From assembly GCA_025765615.1 (NCBI GenBank), contig JAIVFJ010000300.1, forward strand, positions 1 through 64,000: a stretch of DNA of 64,000 nt, in the 5' to 3' direction. Under the pieces are notes generated by a model that was not told where the DNA came from, ran no database searches, and was given only the letters and a program-made list of their open reading frames with translations. Below are positions 49,977-61,313 of this stretch, piece after piece. This DNA is from Zopfochytrium polystomum (taxonomy: Eukaryota; Chytridiomycota; Chytridiomycetes; Chytridiales; Chytridiaceae). The position numbers and the translations under genes are program-made. The stretch's first letter is position 1, and each line of letters begins with the position of its first letter.

Positions 49977-51683
49977 TTACTTTTCGCGGAAGGGACCAAA
50001 CCGCATGACGTGATTTGCTTCAACCCACCACCTGTGCGGTTGCTCAGTACACGCATTTCCGGGGAGAGCAAAATCGAATCGTCTCCACCACTCCAAATCC
50101 TGGATTTCAACAGCAGACCGACCCGGTGGTTCACTCGCATCGGCTTTCACAAACCGAAACGGTCGAACTTTCGGAGGAAGGCGGTCGGGCATTTTTTCCA
50201 ACCACCATTGGAGTGCGTCTATTTTGTCAGGACCATAAGCGGCATCGTCAGGAATCTGATCTGTTAGAACACGCGGTAGCTTGAGCTTTTCGGGCCATTC
50301 AACGTCGAGTCCGCTGCGGTACCACCACTCGAGAACGTTTCGACTTGCGCGACTCCAATAAATCACTACTCGCGGGTCGTAGATAAATTCGATCCCACTG
50401 TTTTTCCACCAGTCCAGGACTTCGTGGCGGCCACGCGAGCATAGCATATTCGCAATCGATTCGGTCATTTCCATAGAAAACCCTTTGTCTTTGAACCACT
50501 GGAGAAGTGTTACCCGACCATTGCTGCTTGCGGCTGTTACGATTGCTGGCAATTCGCCACAGACTCTGGCTCTGAAACCCTTCTCCTCGAGCAACTCAAA
50601 TACAGCGACTCGTCCCATCGCTGCAGCCGCGCAAAGCGAAGGGACAGAGGGATCTCGTTGAAGGTCGTTATCGAACAGAAAGCGCAGAACCTCCAAATGT
50701 CCTCTGCGATATGCTTCTGTAGAGTAGAAGGTTGTAGGATCCGCTGCACTTTGAGTTTCCTCCTTCCACCACTGCAGAACTTGGACTCTTCCCATTGTAC
50801 AGGCGTATTCCTTCAGCCTGATCCACTCCATCCGACAGCCTTGATCGCGCAGCCAGCGCAATACTTGTATTTGGCTGAATTTACATGCAAATTCAAACGT
50901 GTGCATCGAGTGATCCATGGGCAGACCTGCATTGAGTCTTCGGGCAATATGATCCAATTGCAGCGCCTCGTCGGCAAAGTCAACTCGCAAGATGGCTTCG
51001 ATCGGGGTGCCGTTGTCCTCGCACCATCGAATCACATTCACTTGATTTGCTTTTGCGGCCGCATTAAGAGCGGCCTGAGGGACCGCAAACTCTTCAGGGA
51101 GGAAGTCACGGCACCACTTCAAAACCTCGATGTGTCCGTTCGCACACGCTTGCTCGATCGCACCGTTCAGGAGAGTCCAGTCGAAGGTCCGCGCGCCCGC
51201 GCAGAGGATGAGCGGGCACGTGCTCCACCAAGCGAGAACGTTTGTGTGCCCAGCGCCGCCCGCGGCGGCAAGGGCCGAACGCGCAACAGAGAGGCCCAAA
51301 TCCTTGCCGCTCAAGGTTCTTGTCCATGGCATCGACGGCCGGGGCCACGGGGCAGTGCCATCGCCGCGTGGTGCGGATAAGACATCCCACCATTCAAGGC
51401 GTAGGACAGATCCATCGGCCTGGGGAACTTCCCGGGCGTAGAGGGTCCACAGGAGAGCGTAGAGGGGTTCGACGGATCCGATGGGGATCGTAGCGTGGCG
51501 AAGTCGGAAGTCGAGGAGGTCGTTGAGGCCGCGGCCGCTGGCTGACACCAGGGATGCAGAGTGGAAAGAACAGAGGGCGAGGGCTTGAGTGCGGCTATGG
51601 CGGAAGAGGGTGGCGAGGATGAAGCGATCGGGGCCGGGGAGGTACGAGGAAATCAACGGGATGGCGTCGCTGATGGAAATCAT
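49977..51683 (-). CDS. Long-type WW-ankyrin repeat protein B
   Basis: 568 residues, ATG at 51681-51683 (MISISDAIPLISSYLPGPDR). The N-terminal module RFILATLFRHSRTQALALCS with LLDFRLRHATIPIGSVEPLY matches protein A. Then come about a dozen degenerate ankyrin-like units with W-W or W-C pairs (VLAWWSTCP, VLKWCRDFLP, VLRWLRDQG, VLQWWKEET, VLDWWKNSG, VLEWWYRSG, ALQWWLEKMP). The C-terminus reads VEIQDLEWWRRFDFALP. Intact, single exon. The N-terminal module is Leu-rich and may be an F-box-like helical domain, which I cannot confirm. A and B are clear paralogues about 17 kb apart on the same strand. Confidence 0.85.
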   Translation of the reverse strand: MISISDAIPLISSYLPGPDRFILATLFRHSRTQALALCSFHSASLVSASGRGLNDLLDFRLRHATIPIGSVEPLYALLWTLYAREVPQADGSVLRLEWWDVLSAPRGDGTAPWPRPSMPWTRTLSGKDLGLSVARSALAAAGGAGHTNVLAWWSTCPLILCAGARTFDWTLLNGAIEQACANGHIEVLKWCRDFLPEEFAVPQAALNAAAKANQVNVIRWCEDNGTPIEAILRVDFADEALQLDHIARRLNAGLPMDHSMHTFEFACKFSQIQVLRWLRDQGCRMEWIRLKEYACTMGRVQVLQWWKEETQSAADPTTFYSTEAYRRGHLEVLRFLFDNDLQRDPSVPSLCAAAAMGRVAVFELLEEKGFRARVCGELPAIVTAASSNGRVTLLQWFKDKGFSMEMTESIANMLCSRGRHEVLDWWKNSGIEFIYDPRVVIYWSRASRNVLEWWYRSGLDVEWPEKLKLPRVLTDQIPDDAAYGPDKIDALQWWLEKMPDRLPPKVRPFRFVKADASEPPGRSAVEIQDLEWWRRFDFALPGNACTEQPHRWWVEANHVMRFGPFREK

Positions 51684-52364
51684 ATTGTGAATGAGGTGGA
51701 ACTTTCTGTGATTCGAATCTGTGGCGCAGTTCACCGCATCGGGCGACGCATCTTCAATTAGAAAGGATCTTTAACTTTTCCACGGGCTGATTTATCTTGA
51801 AACACGTTAGAAGAATATCCCTCAGTAAGATGTAAGGGAAAGACTGGAACTGACTCAACCTTTCAGACAGGGTCCTGTTTCAGACACAAAGGGGTTTCAT
51901 TGTTTCTAGCCGCATATTCGTTAGTGCTGGTAAGGCTCTTTTGAATTAGTATCCTCCAATGGTCCCGCTCTCTTCCAATGGTTCCCCCTCTTCAATCAGT
52001 CCGATACTTGCCGGCTGGCAGCCCTTCATGGCTGAGACCCTTTCGTCGATGACGACACTCAGAAAGCTACCGTTGGACGCCGGAGTTGGTTCTGTTGGAC
52101 AGGAAAAAATTGTCTTCTGATGATCCTTCTTTACCTTCCATTTTTGGGTTCGGTACGGACATGTTCGGCCGTGTCAAATTACGAAGACGGCTGCGCTCAA
52201 GTGGTTTGTCTGTCTGCCTCCCTCTTCCTCTCTCCAGCTCTTGTTGCTCTTCTGTGGTTGCGGCTCGTGCGCGCCGCGAGCACTGCTCACCCCCTTCGCT
52301 GCCCGCGCTACCCGCAGAACAAGAGTAGGAGGCAAGCCCCCGCCCTTTCCACACCCCCCCGATC
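51684..52364. other. Intergenic region
   Basis: Upstream of both the WW-ankyrin gene B (-) and the Cys-rich membrane protein (+). No convincing gene; frames here are shadows or low-complexity. Confidence 0.4.
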
Positions 52365-53753
52365 ATGTTGGTTGCGACGACGACGATGCAGCCACCGCGA
52401 GTCTTCAAGTCCGCAAGGGCTCCTGGAGCGCAACTTCGCAACCGGCGGCGTCGCATTCCTTTCTCTGTCCTTGCCTCCCTCTGCGCCCTCTCCGTGGTGC
52501 AGAACCGACCGCTTGTGCACGCGGACGCAACTCTGAAACCTCTCGGCTGCTACGGTCCCGCCGCGAACGAACCCGCTCCCGCCGGCATCTCCGTCGATAG
52601 AAACCGCACGCGAGACGACGTCCCTCAATGCTGCCCGTCCACCTCCTTCCTCTGGCTGCAGCAGGACTGCATCACTATTGGAGGAGGCCGCTGTGTCTAC
52701 ACTTGCATCTGCGTCGGTCCGACCCAGCCCGGTAACCCTCTGAACACAAGCTCCTATTGCGGCCAGTGCAGCCATGTCGTAGGAATGGACTGGTGTGGGC
52801 ACATCTCCAACAATCAATGGGAGCTGTACCAGCGCATTGACGACGGAGGCGGGTCCGACACGAGTGCTGCATCTCTTATCTCTGGTAGTACATCTGCTCC
52901 CGCGGAAGCGTCGAGCAGGCCTGGTGTGACGATTGCCGGACCCCAAACGACGACCACCATCGCCGGCTTAGCTCAGTCATCGGCCTCGATCGAGACCATT
53001 TCAACCACTCTCAGTCCCGGCATCACAAGTCCTTCTGCCACACCATCAGGCTCCGGTACGGCTCTGAATTCAAGCGTGATCGGGGCCGTTATCGGGGCGA
53101 TCACGCTCGTGTTGGTTGGTCTTGGCATTGCGTACGCGATCGTTCAACGTCGGCGCCGCCGTCCGGGGACACCTGAGAACACCGCCTACTTTTCCGCAAC
53201 ACCCCCGGGCGGTCCACCGTCAGACCACAAAGGCAGTCCGATGAAAACACCATCCACGGCAGGGGAGGTCGGCTGGACGCGGTTGGCCGGCAACTCAATA
53301 CTTCCGCCCCAGCCAGCGCCGCCCATCGCGCTGGTCTCTCCCGCGGCTCGCCTCCCCACGAAGAGCCAGCGAGTTCCAACACCAGAGGCCGAAGCGAGCC
53401 GCCAGGACGGTATCTCCCTGCGGCAGTCGGTGACGCCTTCCGGCATCCCGAGCCCGCCCGCCATGGACCCCACGCCGCCGCCTGCACACAACGTCGGCCA
53501 CAGCGAGACCCGATCGCGCGGGAGCGCAAGCGACCCCCCTCCCCCCGACGACGCCGTCGTCATTTCCCCAGGCGCCACCGCATTTTACGCTCCGCAGGTC
53601 CACGTTCCTCCCGCCAGAGACAGCGTGGATACCGAATCATTGATCGGGTTTATCCCGCGAGGTGGGTCGCTCGTGTCCAGGGCGGCGACCACGGCGACGG
53701 CGACTTCGACTGTTTCGAGAAAGTTTGTTGGCTACGAGGACACTGCAAGTTGA
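52365..53753 (+). CDS. Cys-rich single-pass membrane protein
   Basis: 462 residues from ATG 52365 (MLVATTTMQPPRVFKSARAP); the second ATG at 52386 is also possible. A basic N-terminus and hydrophobic stretch (PFSVLASLCALSVV) form a signal anchor or signal peptide. The ectodomain opens LKPLGCYGPAANEPAPAGIS and carries about twelve Cys (QCCPSTSFLWLQQDC, CVYTCICVGPTQPG, YCGQCSHVVGMDWCG), resembling WSC-type carbohydrate-binding modules. A Ser/Thr-rich stalk follows, then TM helix SVIGAVIGAITLVLVGLGIA with RRRRR stop-transfer, and a Pro-rich cytoplasmic tail. The architecture fits a fungal surface sensor or adhesion protein. The WSC assignment is tentative. Confidence 0.65.
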   Translation: MLVATTTMQPPRVFKSARAPGAQLRNRRRRIPFSVLASLCALSVVQNRPLVHADATLKPLGCYGPAANEPAPAGISVDRNRTRDDVPQCCPSTSFLWLQQDCITIGGGRCVYTCICVGPTQPGNPLNTSSYCGQCSHVVGMDWCGHISNNQWELYQRIDDGGGSDTSAASLISGSTSAPAEASSRPGVTIAGPQTTTTIAGLAQSSASIETISTTLSPGITSPSATPSGSGTALNSSVIGAVIGAITLVLVGLGIAYAIVQRRRRRPGTPENTAYFSATPPGGPPSDHKGSPMKTPSTAGEVGWTRLAGNSILPPQPAPPIALVSPAARLPTKSQRVPTPEAEASRQDGISLRQSVTPSGIPSPPAMDPTPPPAHNVGHSETRSRGSASDPPPPDDAVVISPGATAFYAPQVHVPPARDSVDTESLIGFIPRGGSLVSRAATTATATSTVSRKFVGYEDTAS

Positions 53754-54340
53754 GTGAAGAACGCTTTGAAAGGAGTATTATCACAACCGACTCACCATCA
53801 TTTTTGTTTTGTGTGGGACTGTGTAGAGGCGGAGCCCGTGGGTTGATCGGTCGATTGGATAAGATTTTGTCATGGAAGCTGTGTAAAACGCTCTTTTGGA
53901 TGCGTACTGTTTGTTGTATCTTGTTTAGCTCATGACTTTGGACCTGCATTAGCCCCAGCTGTACAGCTGTAGGTTCTTCGCGACTTGTTTACTCCCCGCA
54001 CGCTGAGATTACAAGAGATGTCCGAAATAGACTTTGAGCAATGAAAGTCGTTGGTGCGATGGAGAGTGTGGGTGTGAGGCGAGTGGAGCCATTTAGTATT
54101 CAGTTTTAAGTTTTCTTCCGACAACGACTTCTCGTTTTGGCAGTCGGCGTCCCTTCCATCTTCCCGCCCGGCAAGTTCCGGAGAAGCAGTCCCTCCCTGA
54201 TACTTCCATTTTTGGTGCAGAGCGAGATAAGACAGAAAACGGGCGACACGCTCTGCGCACTGAAAGGCCGCACACCATTGGTTCCCACAGTCCAAAGAGG
54301 GACAGAGACAGAGACAGACAGGCACAAAGACGGAGGAGAC

Positions 54341-54413
54341 CTCTTTCTCTCTCTCTCTCCTCTCTCTCTCCTCTCTCTCCTCTCCTCTCTCTCTCTCTCT
54401 CTCCCTCTCTCTC

Positions 54414-54464
<51 letters not shown>
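54341..54464. repeat. (CT)n microsatellite
   Basis: About 120 bp of CT repeat with CTCC interruptions. It ends about 60 bp before the presumed start of the broken Cys-rich paralogue, so it lies in that copy's promoter or 5' UTR. Confidence 0.95.
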
Positions 54465-54466
<2 letters not shown>

Positions 54467-54524
54467 TGTCCACTCTCCTTTGTCCTCTCTGTTCACACAC
54501 ATTTTGACGTCACACCCCGGCGAA

Positions 54525-55810
54525 GATGCGCGGCGCCCACGAGAGCTGTAGCACGGGCCGGATTCGCATTCTCTGCCTTCCTACTCGTAACAACCCTCTC
54601 CGCCTTGCAGCACCAACTACATGTGCGGGGCCGATACCACCCTGAAACCTCTCGGCTGCTACGGCCTCACGGCGAACGAACCCGCTCCCGCCGGCATCTC
54701 CGTGGACAAGAACCGCACGCGATCGGACGGCCGCTCAGTGCTGCACTTCCTCGGCCTTCCGTCTGGCTGCAGCAAGACTGCGTCACCGTTGGCGGAGACC
54801 GCTGCACCTTCACCTGCATTTGCGTGGGGTCGACCCAGCCCGCCAACCCCCTGAATGCAAGCGCCTGGTGCGACACATGCAGCCACGTCGACGGAATGGA
54901 GGTGGTGTGGGCACTACTCTAACAGTCGATGGGAGCTGTACCAGCGCATCGACAACGGGTCCGGCGCTGGCGCTTCGTCTCCCAACCCTGGCGCTGGCAC
55001 TTCCTCCACATCTGCAGAATCGCCCAGCAATCTTGGTGTGACGATCGCAGGACCACAAGGACGACCACCATCGCCGGCCTCACTCCATCGTCGGTAATCG
55101 ATCGAGAGCGCCTCAACACCTCTCAGTCCCGGCCTCACTAGCCCCACTCCCTCTCCCTCTCCGTCAGGGACCGGCACTTCGCTCAATGCCGCCGTGATCG
55201 GCGCCGTTATCGGCGCGATCACCCTCGTGTTAGTTGGTCTCGGAATTGCTTACGCGATGGTTCAACGTCGGCGCCACCGCGACAGCGACATGGGGCTACA
55301 CGAGAAATCCGCCTCCTTTCCAGCGGGCGGCGGGGGCAGGCCGTTGGACGCAATTGGTCGGCAACTCAGTACCCCACCCACAGCCGGCGCCGCCCATCGC
55401 GCTGGTCGCCCCCGCCGCTCGCTTCCCTCCCACCAGCGAGCGTGTCCTAACGCCAGAGGCTGCCGCGATCCGCCCTCCGCTCGCGATCCCTCCACCGCAA
55501 TCCGTGACGCCCTCCGCCGGCATTCCGAGCCCGCCGGCCCTGGATCCCACGCCGCCGCCTGCAGACAATCGTCAGCCGCAGCGAGACCCCGTCCCGCCGC
55601 AGCGCAAGCGACCTCCGTCTCCGCGACGACGGCCGTCGTCATTTCGCCCAGCGCGTCGGCGTTTACTCTCCTGAGATCCACGTTCCTCCCAACAGGGACA
55701 GCGTGGATACCGAGTCGTCTTTGACCGGGTTTATGCCGAGGGGTGGATCGCTCGTGTCAAGGGTGGGGAACGACGGCGAAGGCAACGTCGACTGTTTTCG
55801 AGAAAGTTTG
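54525..55810 (+). pseudogene. Frame-disrupted tandem copy of the Cys-rich membrane protein
   Basis: Starting near the ATG at 54525, successive pieces in different frames match the gene at 52365-53753. They are a hydrophobic leader (FAFSAFLLVTTLSAL), TTLKPLGCYGLTANEPAPAG, SVWLQQDCVTVGGDRCTFTC, WCGHYSNSRWELYQRIDNG and GVTIAGPQ. The TM segment AVIGAVIGAITLVLVGLGIA and a Pro-rich tail follow. At least four frame changes are needed, and VVWALL ends in a stop near 54920. This number of breaks within 1.2 kb favours a genuine pseudogene over sequencing error. Confidence 0.75.
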
Positions 55811-56254
55811 TTGGATACGAGGATACTTCAAGTTGGAGTGAAAGAAGTTTTCAACGGAGTTTTGTCACAAGTTACTCACATGCATAAAAACATTTTGTTT
55901 CCCTGTGAACTGTGTAGAGACGGAGGCCATCAGTTGATCAATCGAGTGGATTTTGTCATAGAGGCTGCGTAACTTACTCTTTTAGATGGCAGAATATGAT
56001 TCCATACCGTTTATTGTTTCTTGTCAACCCATGACCATCCATGGCTCCACACTGGAACAATGAGGATTGCTCAAACCTGACTCCAACAGAGTAGTAGCAG
56101 TGGCCGTTCTTTGCTTATCCTGCACAACGCTGGGGACGCCGGAATGACTTCGCAAATTCAGTATTTGAGAGGCAAAACTTATTTGTCTGCGAAAGGACTT
56201 TCGACAAAGCCCTCATTGGGCGGTTCATCAAAGCGCGCAAGCCATTCGGGTGTG

Positions 56255-57015
56255 CTAATCCTCGTCGTTCAACGCCTTCAACCCAACATTCTGCCACCAT
56301 TCGCGAGCAATGGGATGGCTTATTTCCTCGTCCAAAGTCTCCCGGGAGCACTTGATTTCAAGTCCACTGTCCAACCACCACTGCAGCACGTTCACATGCC
56401 CGTAGTGAGTGGCCCAGTTCATAGCTTTTGTGCTGTACTTAAGCGGAAACCCGCTTTCTTTCCACCACTGGAGGACCGCCGTGTGTCCGTAGGCGCTTGC
56501 AATGTCCATCGCAAGCTCGGTGTACATGAATCGGAGATGAGAGGTCTTCCACCACTCCAACACGTGGACGTGGTTGTTTCCGCTGGCTTGATCAACGGCA
56601 TTCACAGAGTACGGGATCTTGAAGGGATGGCGCTCGCGCCAGCGAAGGTGCCACCATTCGAGAACCTTGAGGTGCCCGTTGGCGCTGGCTGCGTCGACTG
56701 CTTGTGCGTTGGACTGGATCTGAGTACCCAGGCGACGATACCACCATTCGAGAACGGCCAGACGCCCCTGGGCTGTTGCGCGGTCGATGGCTGACTGCAA
56801 GGGACGGCGTGAAGGCATCTAGAGCGGAGGGAGCGCACCGGGCGATCAGAACGAGGAGCTCTATTTCGGTGGCCGCCGACACAAGGTCGCGTGAATCGGA
56901 ACTGCGCACTGAAGCCACGAGGACTGAGGGAATGCAGCTGATGGCCGCGAGGCGGAGGCGATCGCTACCGTTGAGAAATTCACAGATCGCGAGGAGAATC
57001 GGGCGACGGGAGCAT
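56255..57015 (-). pseudogene. Short-type WW-ankyrin gene, two apparent frameshifts
   Basis: Relatives suggest the ATG at 57013-57015. An extra base in the GGG at 57001-57003 (CCC in the gene's sense) breaks the frame at codon five, after which it reads PILLAICEFLNGSDRLRLAA. A second shift near 56800 joins AFTPSLAVS to AIDRATAQGRLAVLEWWYRR. Then five clean repeats follow (AVDAASANGHLKVLEWWHLR, AVDQASGNNHVHVLEWWKTS, AMDIASAYGHTAVLQWWKES, AMNWATHYGHVNVLQWWLDS and a final EEISHPIAREWWQNVG) to the stop at 56255. Both breaks are +1. Repeats are unusually regular, so the protein may be functional if the breaks are errors. Confidence 0.7.
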
Positions 57016-57239
57016 GGCAGAATGGTTGGAGTTTGGCGGCTGAGTTTGCGTCCCTGGAGCACGAATCCGCCCCAGCCCCGCTTGCGCTTGTTCAGTTTAC
57101 CGAAAGTAAACCCATCCCTACCCAAATCCGCCTTCTCCCCTTGGAACGCTGCCGGGTGTGGAGTGATACTGCGACAGAATGCGCCTGTGATTTTATTGGT
57201 TCGATTGTGGATAGAAAGGGATTCCTCACATAGGCACTT

Positions 57240-57653
57240 ATGGAGAGCGAAAATGGCGAAAAGCCAGATGAGCTAGCAACTTCCGCACTTGAACGCCCCT
57301 GCGAGCGTATTGTGAGTTTGGTGCATCCAGGAGTGGACGGTAAAGTGCCGTGCGTACTCGAGACGGTTGTCAGGAGCGGCGGATCCAGCGGCGGGTGTTC
57401 CGACCGAGTACCGCTGCGGCTCGTCATGTATGATAATGATTGGTGGGTGAACTTTATTTTTTTTCTTTTCTTTCAACTGTATTTCTGTCTTTTCTTGCCT
57501 CACACTTCTTCAGCGGCAATGGCCACGAACCACCTTAACCACGAAAACAGCCTGCCTCCACGGCCCAGCGTGGCACGGCCTCGAAACTTGGGGCGTGATG
57601 TTGGGGTCCGTCAGCCGAAGCTCCTTGGAGAAATATTAATAATATATTAATAT
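57240..57653 (+). CDS. Putative small two-exon gene, unknown
   Basis: ATG at 57240 opens MESENGEKPDELATSALERP and runs to YDNDWW. A consensus-looking intron follows (GTGAAC, T-rich tract, ttcttcag), and the next frame (RQWPRTTLTTK..) continues about 40 residues to TAA. I recognise no domain. Support is only the ATG and the intron-like sequence; it may be chance. Confidence 0.2.
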
Positions 57654-58330
57654 TAATAATGCTAACAAATAATATGTAGTTCTGATCTGAGTGCAGGTCA
57701 GGAAGGCCTGCCGTGGCGTGTGTGCGTGCGCGCGCGGGGTCACTCGAAAACGTCACGCGACGTTCCTTTTTTGGCGGCGCGATGTCGCAAGATTCATGCA
57801 TGCAATGTCCGGGGACACAGAGTGGTCTTCCTTTCTTGTTCGTTTCAATCTCCGCACTTCTGGACGAGGACGGAGCTTGCGGAATTCGATTTGCAGCCGC
57901 GTGATTAATGCAGTAGTTACGGACAACACCCGTCGACCGCTCCACCCAGCTGCTCCGGCTGGCACGCGCGGGGCGTTCTCTTCCTCGCTGAAAATGCTAA
58001 ATAAACGTTAGACCGTCAAGTGATTCGCATGACGTGATCGAGTGGCTTGCGGCCCAAAGTTGGTGCAATGGAAAGTGAGATATCGGTGCGTATGCTGGTC
58101 GATTGCGCCTGGTCACCGTGGCTAAAAACTCTGCATAGGTTGGCGTCAGCGGCAACAGCCAGCTCGCAATGTCTCAATATTTCATTGCGGAGGGCCAGCC
58201 ACCGCACCTTGCTGCGATTGCCCCGTGGGAAGGGTTCGTATTCGATAGCGCTTCTGGATTCCTCCAAGCTGAAGCACGCTCCATTTCTCCCCTTGCCTCT
58301 CTCACGCTCCCCGCAGACTCACAGACAACT
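57654..58330. other. Intergenic region
   Basis: Begins with an AT-rich TTAATAATA tract (about 57635-57675). Short frames on both strands; nothing recognised. Confidence 0.35.
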
Positions 58331-58334
58331 ACCG

Positions 58335-59235
58335 AAACCCGATGTCGAACGGAGCGGCATCTTCAATCTCCGCAATGTTCTCCTCGGTCAGCTCGAGCGA
58401 GAGGGCGGCAATGTTGCCCTTGAGGTGCTCGACCTTGCGACCGCCGACGATGGAGAACACTAGGACGCCTTGTGCAAGACATAGGCAAGCGCGACCGACG
58501 TGATGACCATGTCTTTGCGCTTCGCAACCCTTTCGAGCACCGCCGCCACGGCGCGCTGCTTGTCCAAAGCGGAGGCCGCCGACCGCCCCTCCGACTGGGT
58601 ACTCGCCAGCTCCGCCGGCGCTCTTGAAAATGCCGCTTCCAAGCGCGCCGCGCCATACCCTCCACACCGCCATGGGCAAGATGTCGCGCTCAAATTCGCG
58701 GTCCGCGGCCGACCACCTGCCCTGGTGCACTCAAAATTCCGTCAAACCTTTGTCGCGCGCGTACCGGTTCGCGCTGCTCGCGATCCACGCGGGGGTGTCG
58801 CTGACGCCGATGTAGAACCTTTCCGGCGAGGGACGAGGCTGGTGAAGCGACTGTATGACCTCCTCGATCGACGTGGAAAAGTCCCACAGTGGACGTACAA
58901 AAGGTCGATGTAGTCTGTGCCCAACTTCTTGAGGCTGGCGTCGACCGAGTGTCCGCAAGCTCTTTGAGTGGTTGCCCTGGTAGTCGATCTTAACGACTTC
59001 GGGCCCGCCCGGTTTCGGGTAGCAGGACGTGTACCTTTGTCGCGAGGACGATCTGGTCGCGGTTCTTGCGCGAGGCCATCCACTCGCCGATCCACTGCTC
59101 GCTCTCCACGCCTTGGTAGTTGGTGGAGGTGTCGATTAAGTTGCCGCCGGCCTGGAAGAAGTAGTCGAGGATCTCGAACGTCGTGCCTTTGGTGCACTTG
59201 CCCATGAACGGAGCCCACGCGTCGCCAAAGTTCAT
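58335..59235 (-). pseudogene. Aldo/keto reductase of the fungal aryl-alcohol dehydrogenase type, multiple frame breaks
   Basis: ATG at 59233-59235: MNFGDAWAPFMGKCTKGTTF, then DTSTNYQGVESEQWIGEWM and RDQIVLATK match the AAD-type AKR family. The match continues in other frames with VDASLKKLGTDYIDLLYVH, then SIEEVIQSLHQ, then IGVSDTPAWIASSANRYARD, then GRWSAADREFERDILPMA. After these come KDMVITSVALAYVLHK and VGGRKVEHLKGNIAALSLEL to the stop near 58335. At least five frame changes occur within 900 bp, no intron explains them, and the order is collinear with the family. This density fits a decayed gene better than scattered sequencing errors. Confidence 0.8.
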
Positions 59236-59986
59236 GGCTGTCGAGGCAGAGGGGGCGATACTCTCACGCCGGCCTTTTGTGGGCTGGATGCGGTGGAAGC
59301 CGAGGGGCGTCTTTGGAGCGGGGACGGGGGTACAAAGGCCCAGTTTGATTGAGCTAAGGCAGGTTTTGGTAGTTAGTATGGCGTTTCACTAGATAGACTG
59401 CTGGCGCAGATTGGAAGGTAGGCCTTTTTATACGCCCACCATGACGGAAGAGACTGTATTGATTATGCTTTGATTGTTTATCGATTTCGCTTCTTTTTTT
59501 TTTTTTTTTTTTTTTTTTGTTGTTGTTGTTGTGCTTGTCCGCCGCTCAGGTCCGCCGAGAGTCGCATATCGGGCCCGACAAACTTTACTAAATCGGCAAA
59601 CGGGCCAGCCATTGCAGTTGCTGCTACGGGCCTTGAGGAAGGGCTCGGCTCATGTCGTCGCTGGGCGCGCAGGCTCCGCAGAATTGGGAATAGAGAAAGA
59701 GCCCTTGAGCGAAAGGTCAGTACCTTTTTTTTTTTGCGCCCAATAGAGCTTGCAACACACACAAAAAATCCTTCAACGTAAAGCACACCACATCCACACA
59801 CCGCACTCTGTTCGTCATCTCGATGAGAAAGTCGCGAACGCTCGAAAGCACAAAAGTGTGATGAGGATTTATTAGGAGTTTCCGTCCCAACTGAAAAAGC
59901 TGCCATCAACCCCACCATGACCACTTGCTCTTGGCAAGGGATGGCGTTTGGTTCGACTCGATACTTGGTTGGACCATTTTTCTCCT
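59236..59986. other. Intergenic region with a T-run
   Basis: Contains a T-run followed by a TTG repeat at about 59492-59530. No gene recognised. Confidence 0.4.
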
Positions 59987-61313
59987 TCAGTGTGGGCAAT
60001 CCACAGCCAGCCACCATTCTGCCACCGCTGGATCTCCACTCAACGCTTCGTCCACTGTCTCCTGCACATACTTGATTTCCAGACCGCTGTCCATCCACCA
60101 TTGTAGCACGTTCACATGGCCAGAGAGAGTTGCCCCGTGAATAGCAATTGCGCTGTACTTCAGTTCCACGCCAGTGTCTTTCCACCACTGTAGAACTGCA
60201 CAATGCCCATTACCGCTTGCTGAATCCATGGCGTTGATGCTGCACTCCAGGGTGAAATCGAGAGCTGCTCCACCAGTTCAAGACGTGAAGGTGGTGATTG
60301 GCGCTGGCCCGATCCATCGCTTTTTCCGAGTACAGGACCTTCAGTCCGCTTGCCGCCCACCACTGAAGGACTTGGAGGTCGCCGCGCTCGCTCGCGCCGT
60401 CAACGGCTTCCGACGTGTACGAAAGCTTGACTCCGCTCCGCCTCCAGAACTCGAGCATCTCCAGCCTCCCCGTTTTACTCACTTCGTCCATGATACCGGG
60501 AATCTTTCGCGGGAAGTTCGATTTGAGTGTTTGCTGCCACCAAAGCAGCACTCGAAGATGGCCGTTTCGCGTGGCCCCAAGGAGACCATCCTTGTGGATC
60601 TCGAGTTCGTTCTCTGCCGAGCGGTGCCAGCTGACGGTGACAGGATTAAAATCAAGCTCGTTCGGATTGTAGGAGCTCGCGTATCGGAACGTCCACGGAT
60701 TGTTGGTCGACAGGCTGCCCTCTCCCCGTTTTGCCCTCCTTCAACCACCGCAGCACGTCCAGCCGACCTTCCGCGCTCACCATATCCAGCAGCCGATCCG
60801 AGCAGAGCACGCGGAGCCCGCTGCGCCTCCACCACTCCATGACATTCCCACTTCGCCCCCACACATGCCTGCTCGAATGCGTGTCGCGTATAGGGATCTC
60901 GGGTGGTGGCTGCTCCCGCTCGCGCCACCGCTGCCTCCACCACTGCAGCACCTCGACGTGTCCGTTGCCGCTGGCGTCGTCCACCGCAGCCGTGGTGCAC
61001 GGGATGTCGGCACACCCTTCGGCGGCGCCACAGTTCGAGGACAGCGACTCTTCCGAGGAGCGCTCGCCTCGATCGACGACGGCGGCCTTCGATGGCCAGG
61101 GGAAGGGCGTCGAATGCGCTGGGCGGGTGTAAGAGCGAGAATATCGAGAAGATCGGGGTCGGCGAGTACGGAGACGAAATCGTCGTCGCGGTGGCTGGCG
61201 CCTCTTGCGGTGGCTGTAAGGACGAACGGGAGCTGGGCGATGGCTGCGAGGCGGAAGCGATCGCTGTGGTTGAGGTATTCGCCAGACGACGATGAAGACA
61301 GTGGTCGGAGCAT
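59987..61313 (-). pseudogene. Short-type WW-ankyrin gene, several frameshifts
   Basis: ATG at 61311-61313 (MLRPLSSSSSGEYLNHSDRF, then RLAAIAQLPF). Frames change near 61090, 60735 (between LKEGKTG and the continuation STNNPWTFRYASSY) and 60240. Collinear repeats can still be read: AVDDASGNGHVEVLQWWRQR, NVMEWWRRSGLRVLCSDRLL, ATRNGHLRVLLWWQQTL, RLEMLEFWRRSGVKLSYTSE, DLQVLQWWAASGLKVLYSEK, HLHVLNWW, HCAVLQWWKDTGVELKYS and HVNVLQWWMDSGLEIKYVQE. It starts about 170 bp from the oppositely oriented copy at 61484, forming a head-to-head pair. Confidence 0.7.

Noticed and set aside
52067..52456. Minus-strand frame upstream of the Cys-rich gene
   Set aside because: Arg/Gln/Glu-rich shadow of the region leading into the plus-strand gene.
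58047..58463. Plus-strand frame of 138 codons
   Set aside because: Partly antisense to the broken aldo/keto reductase and otherwise featureless.
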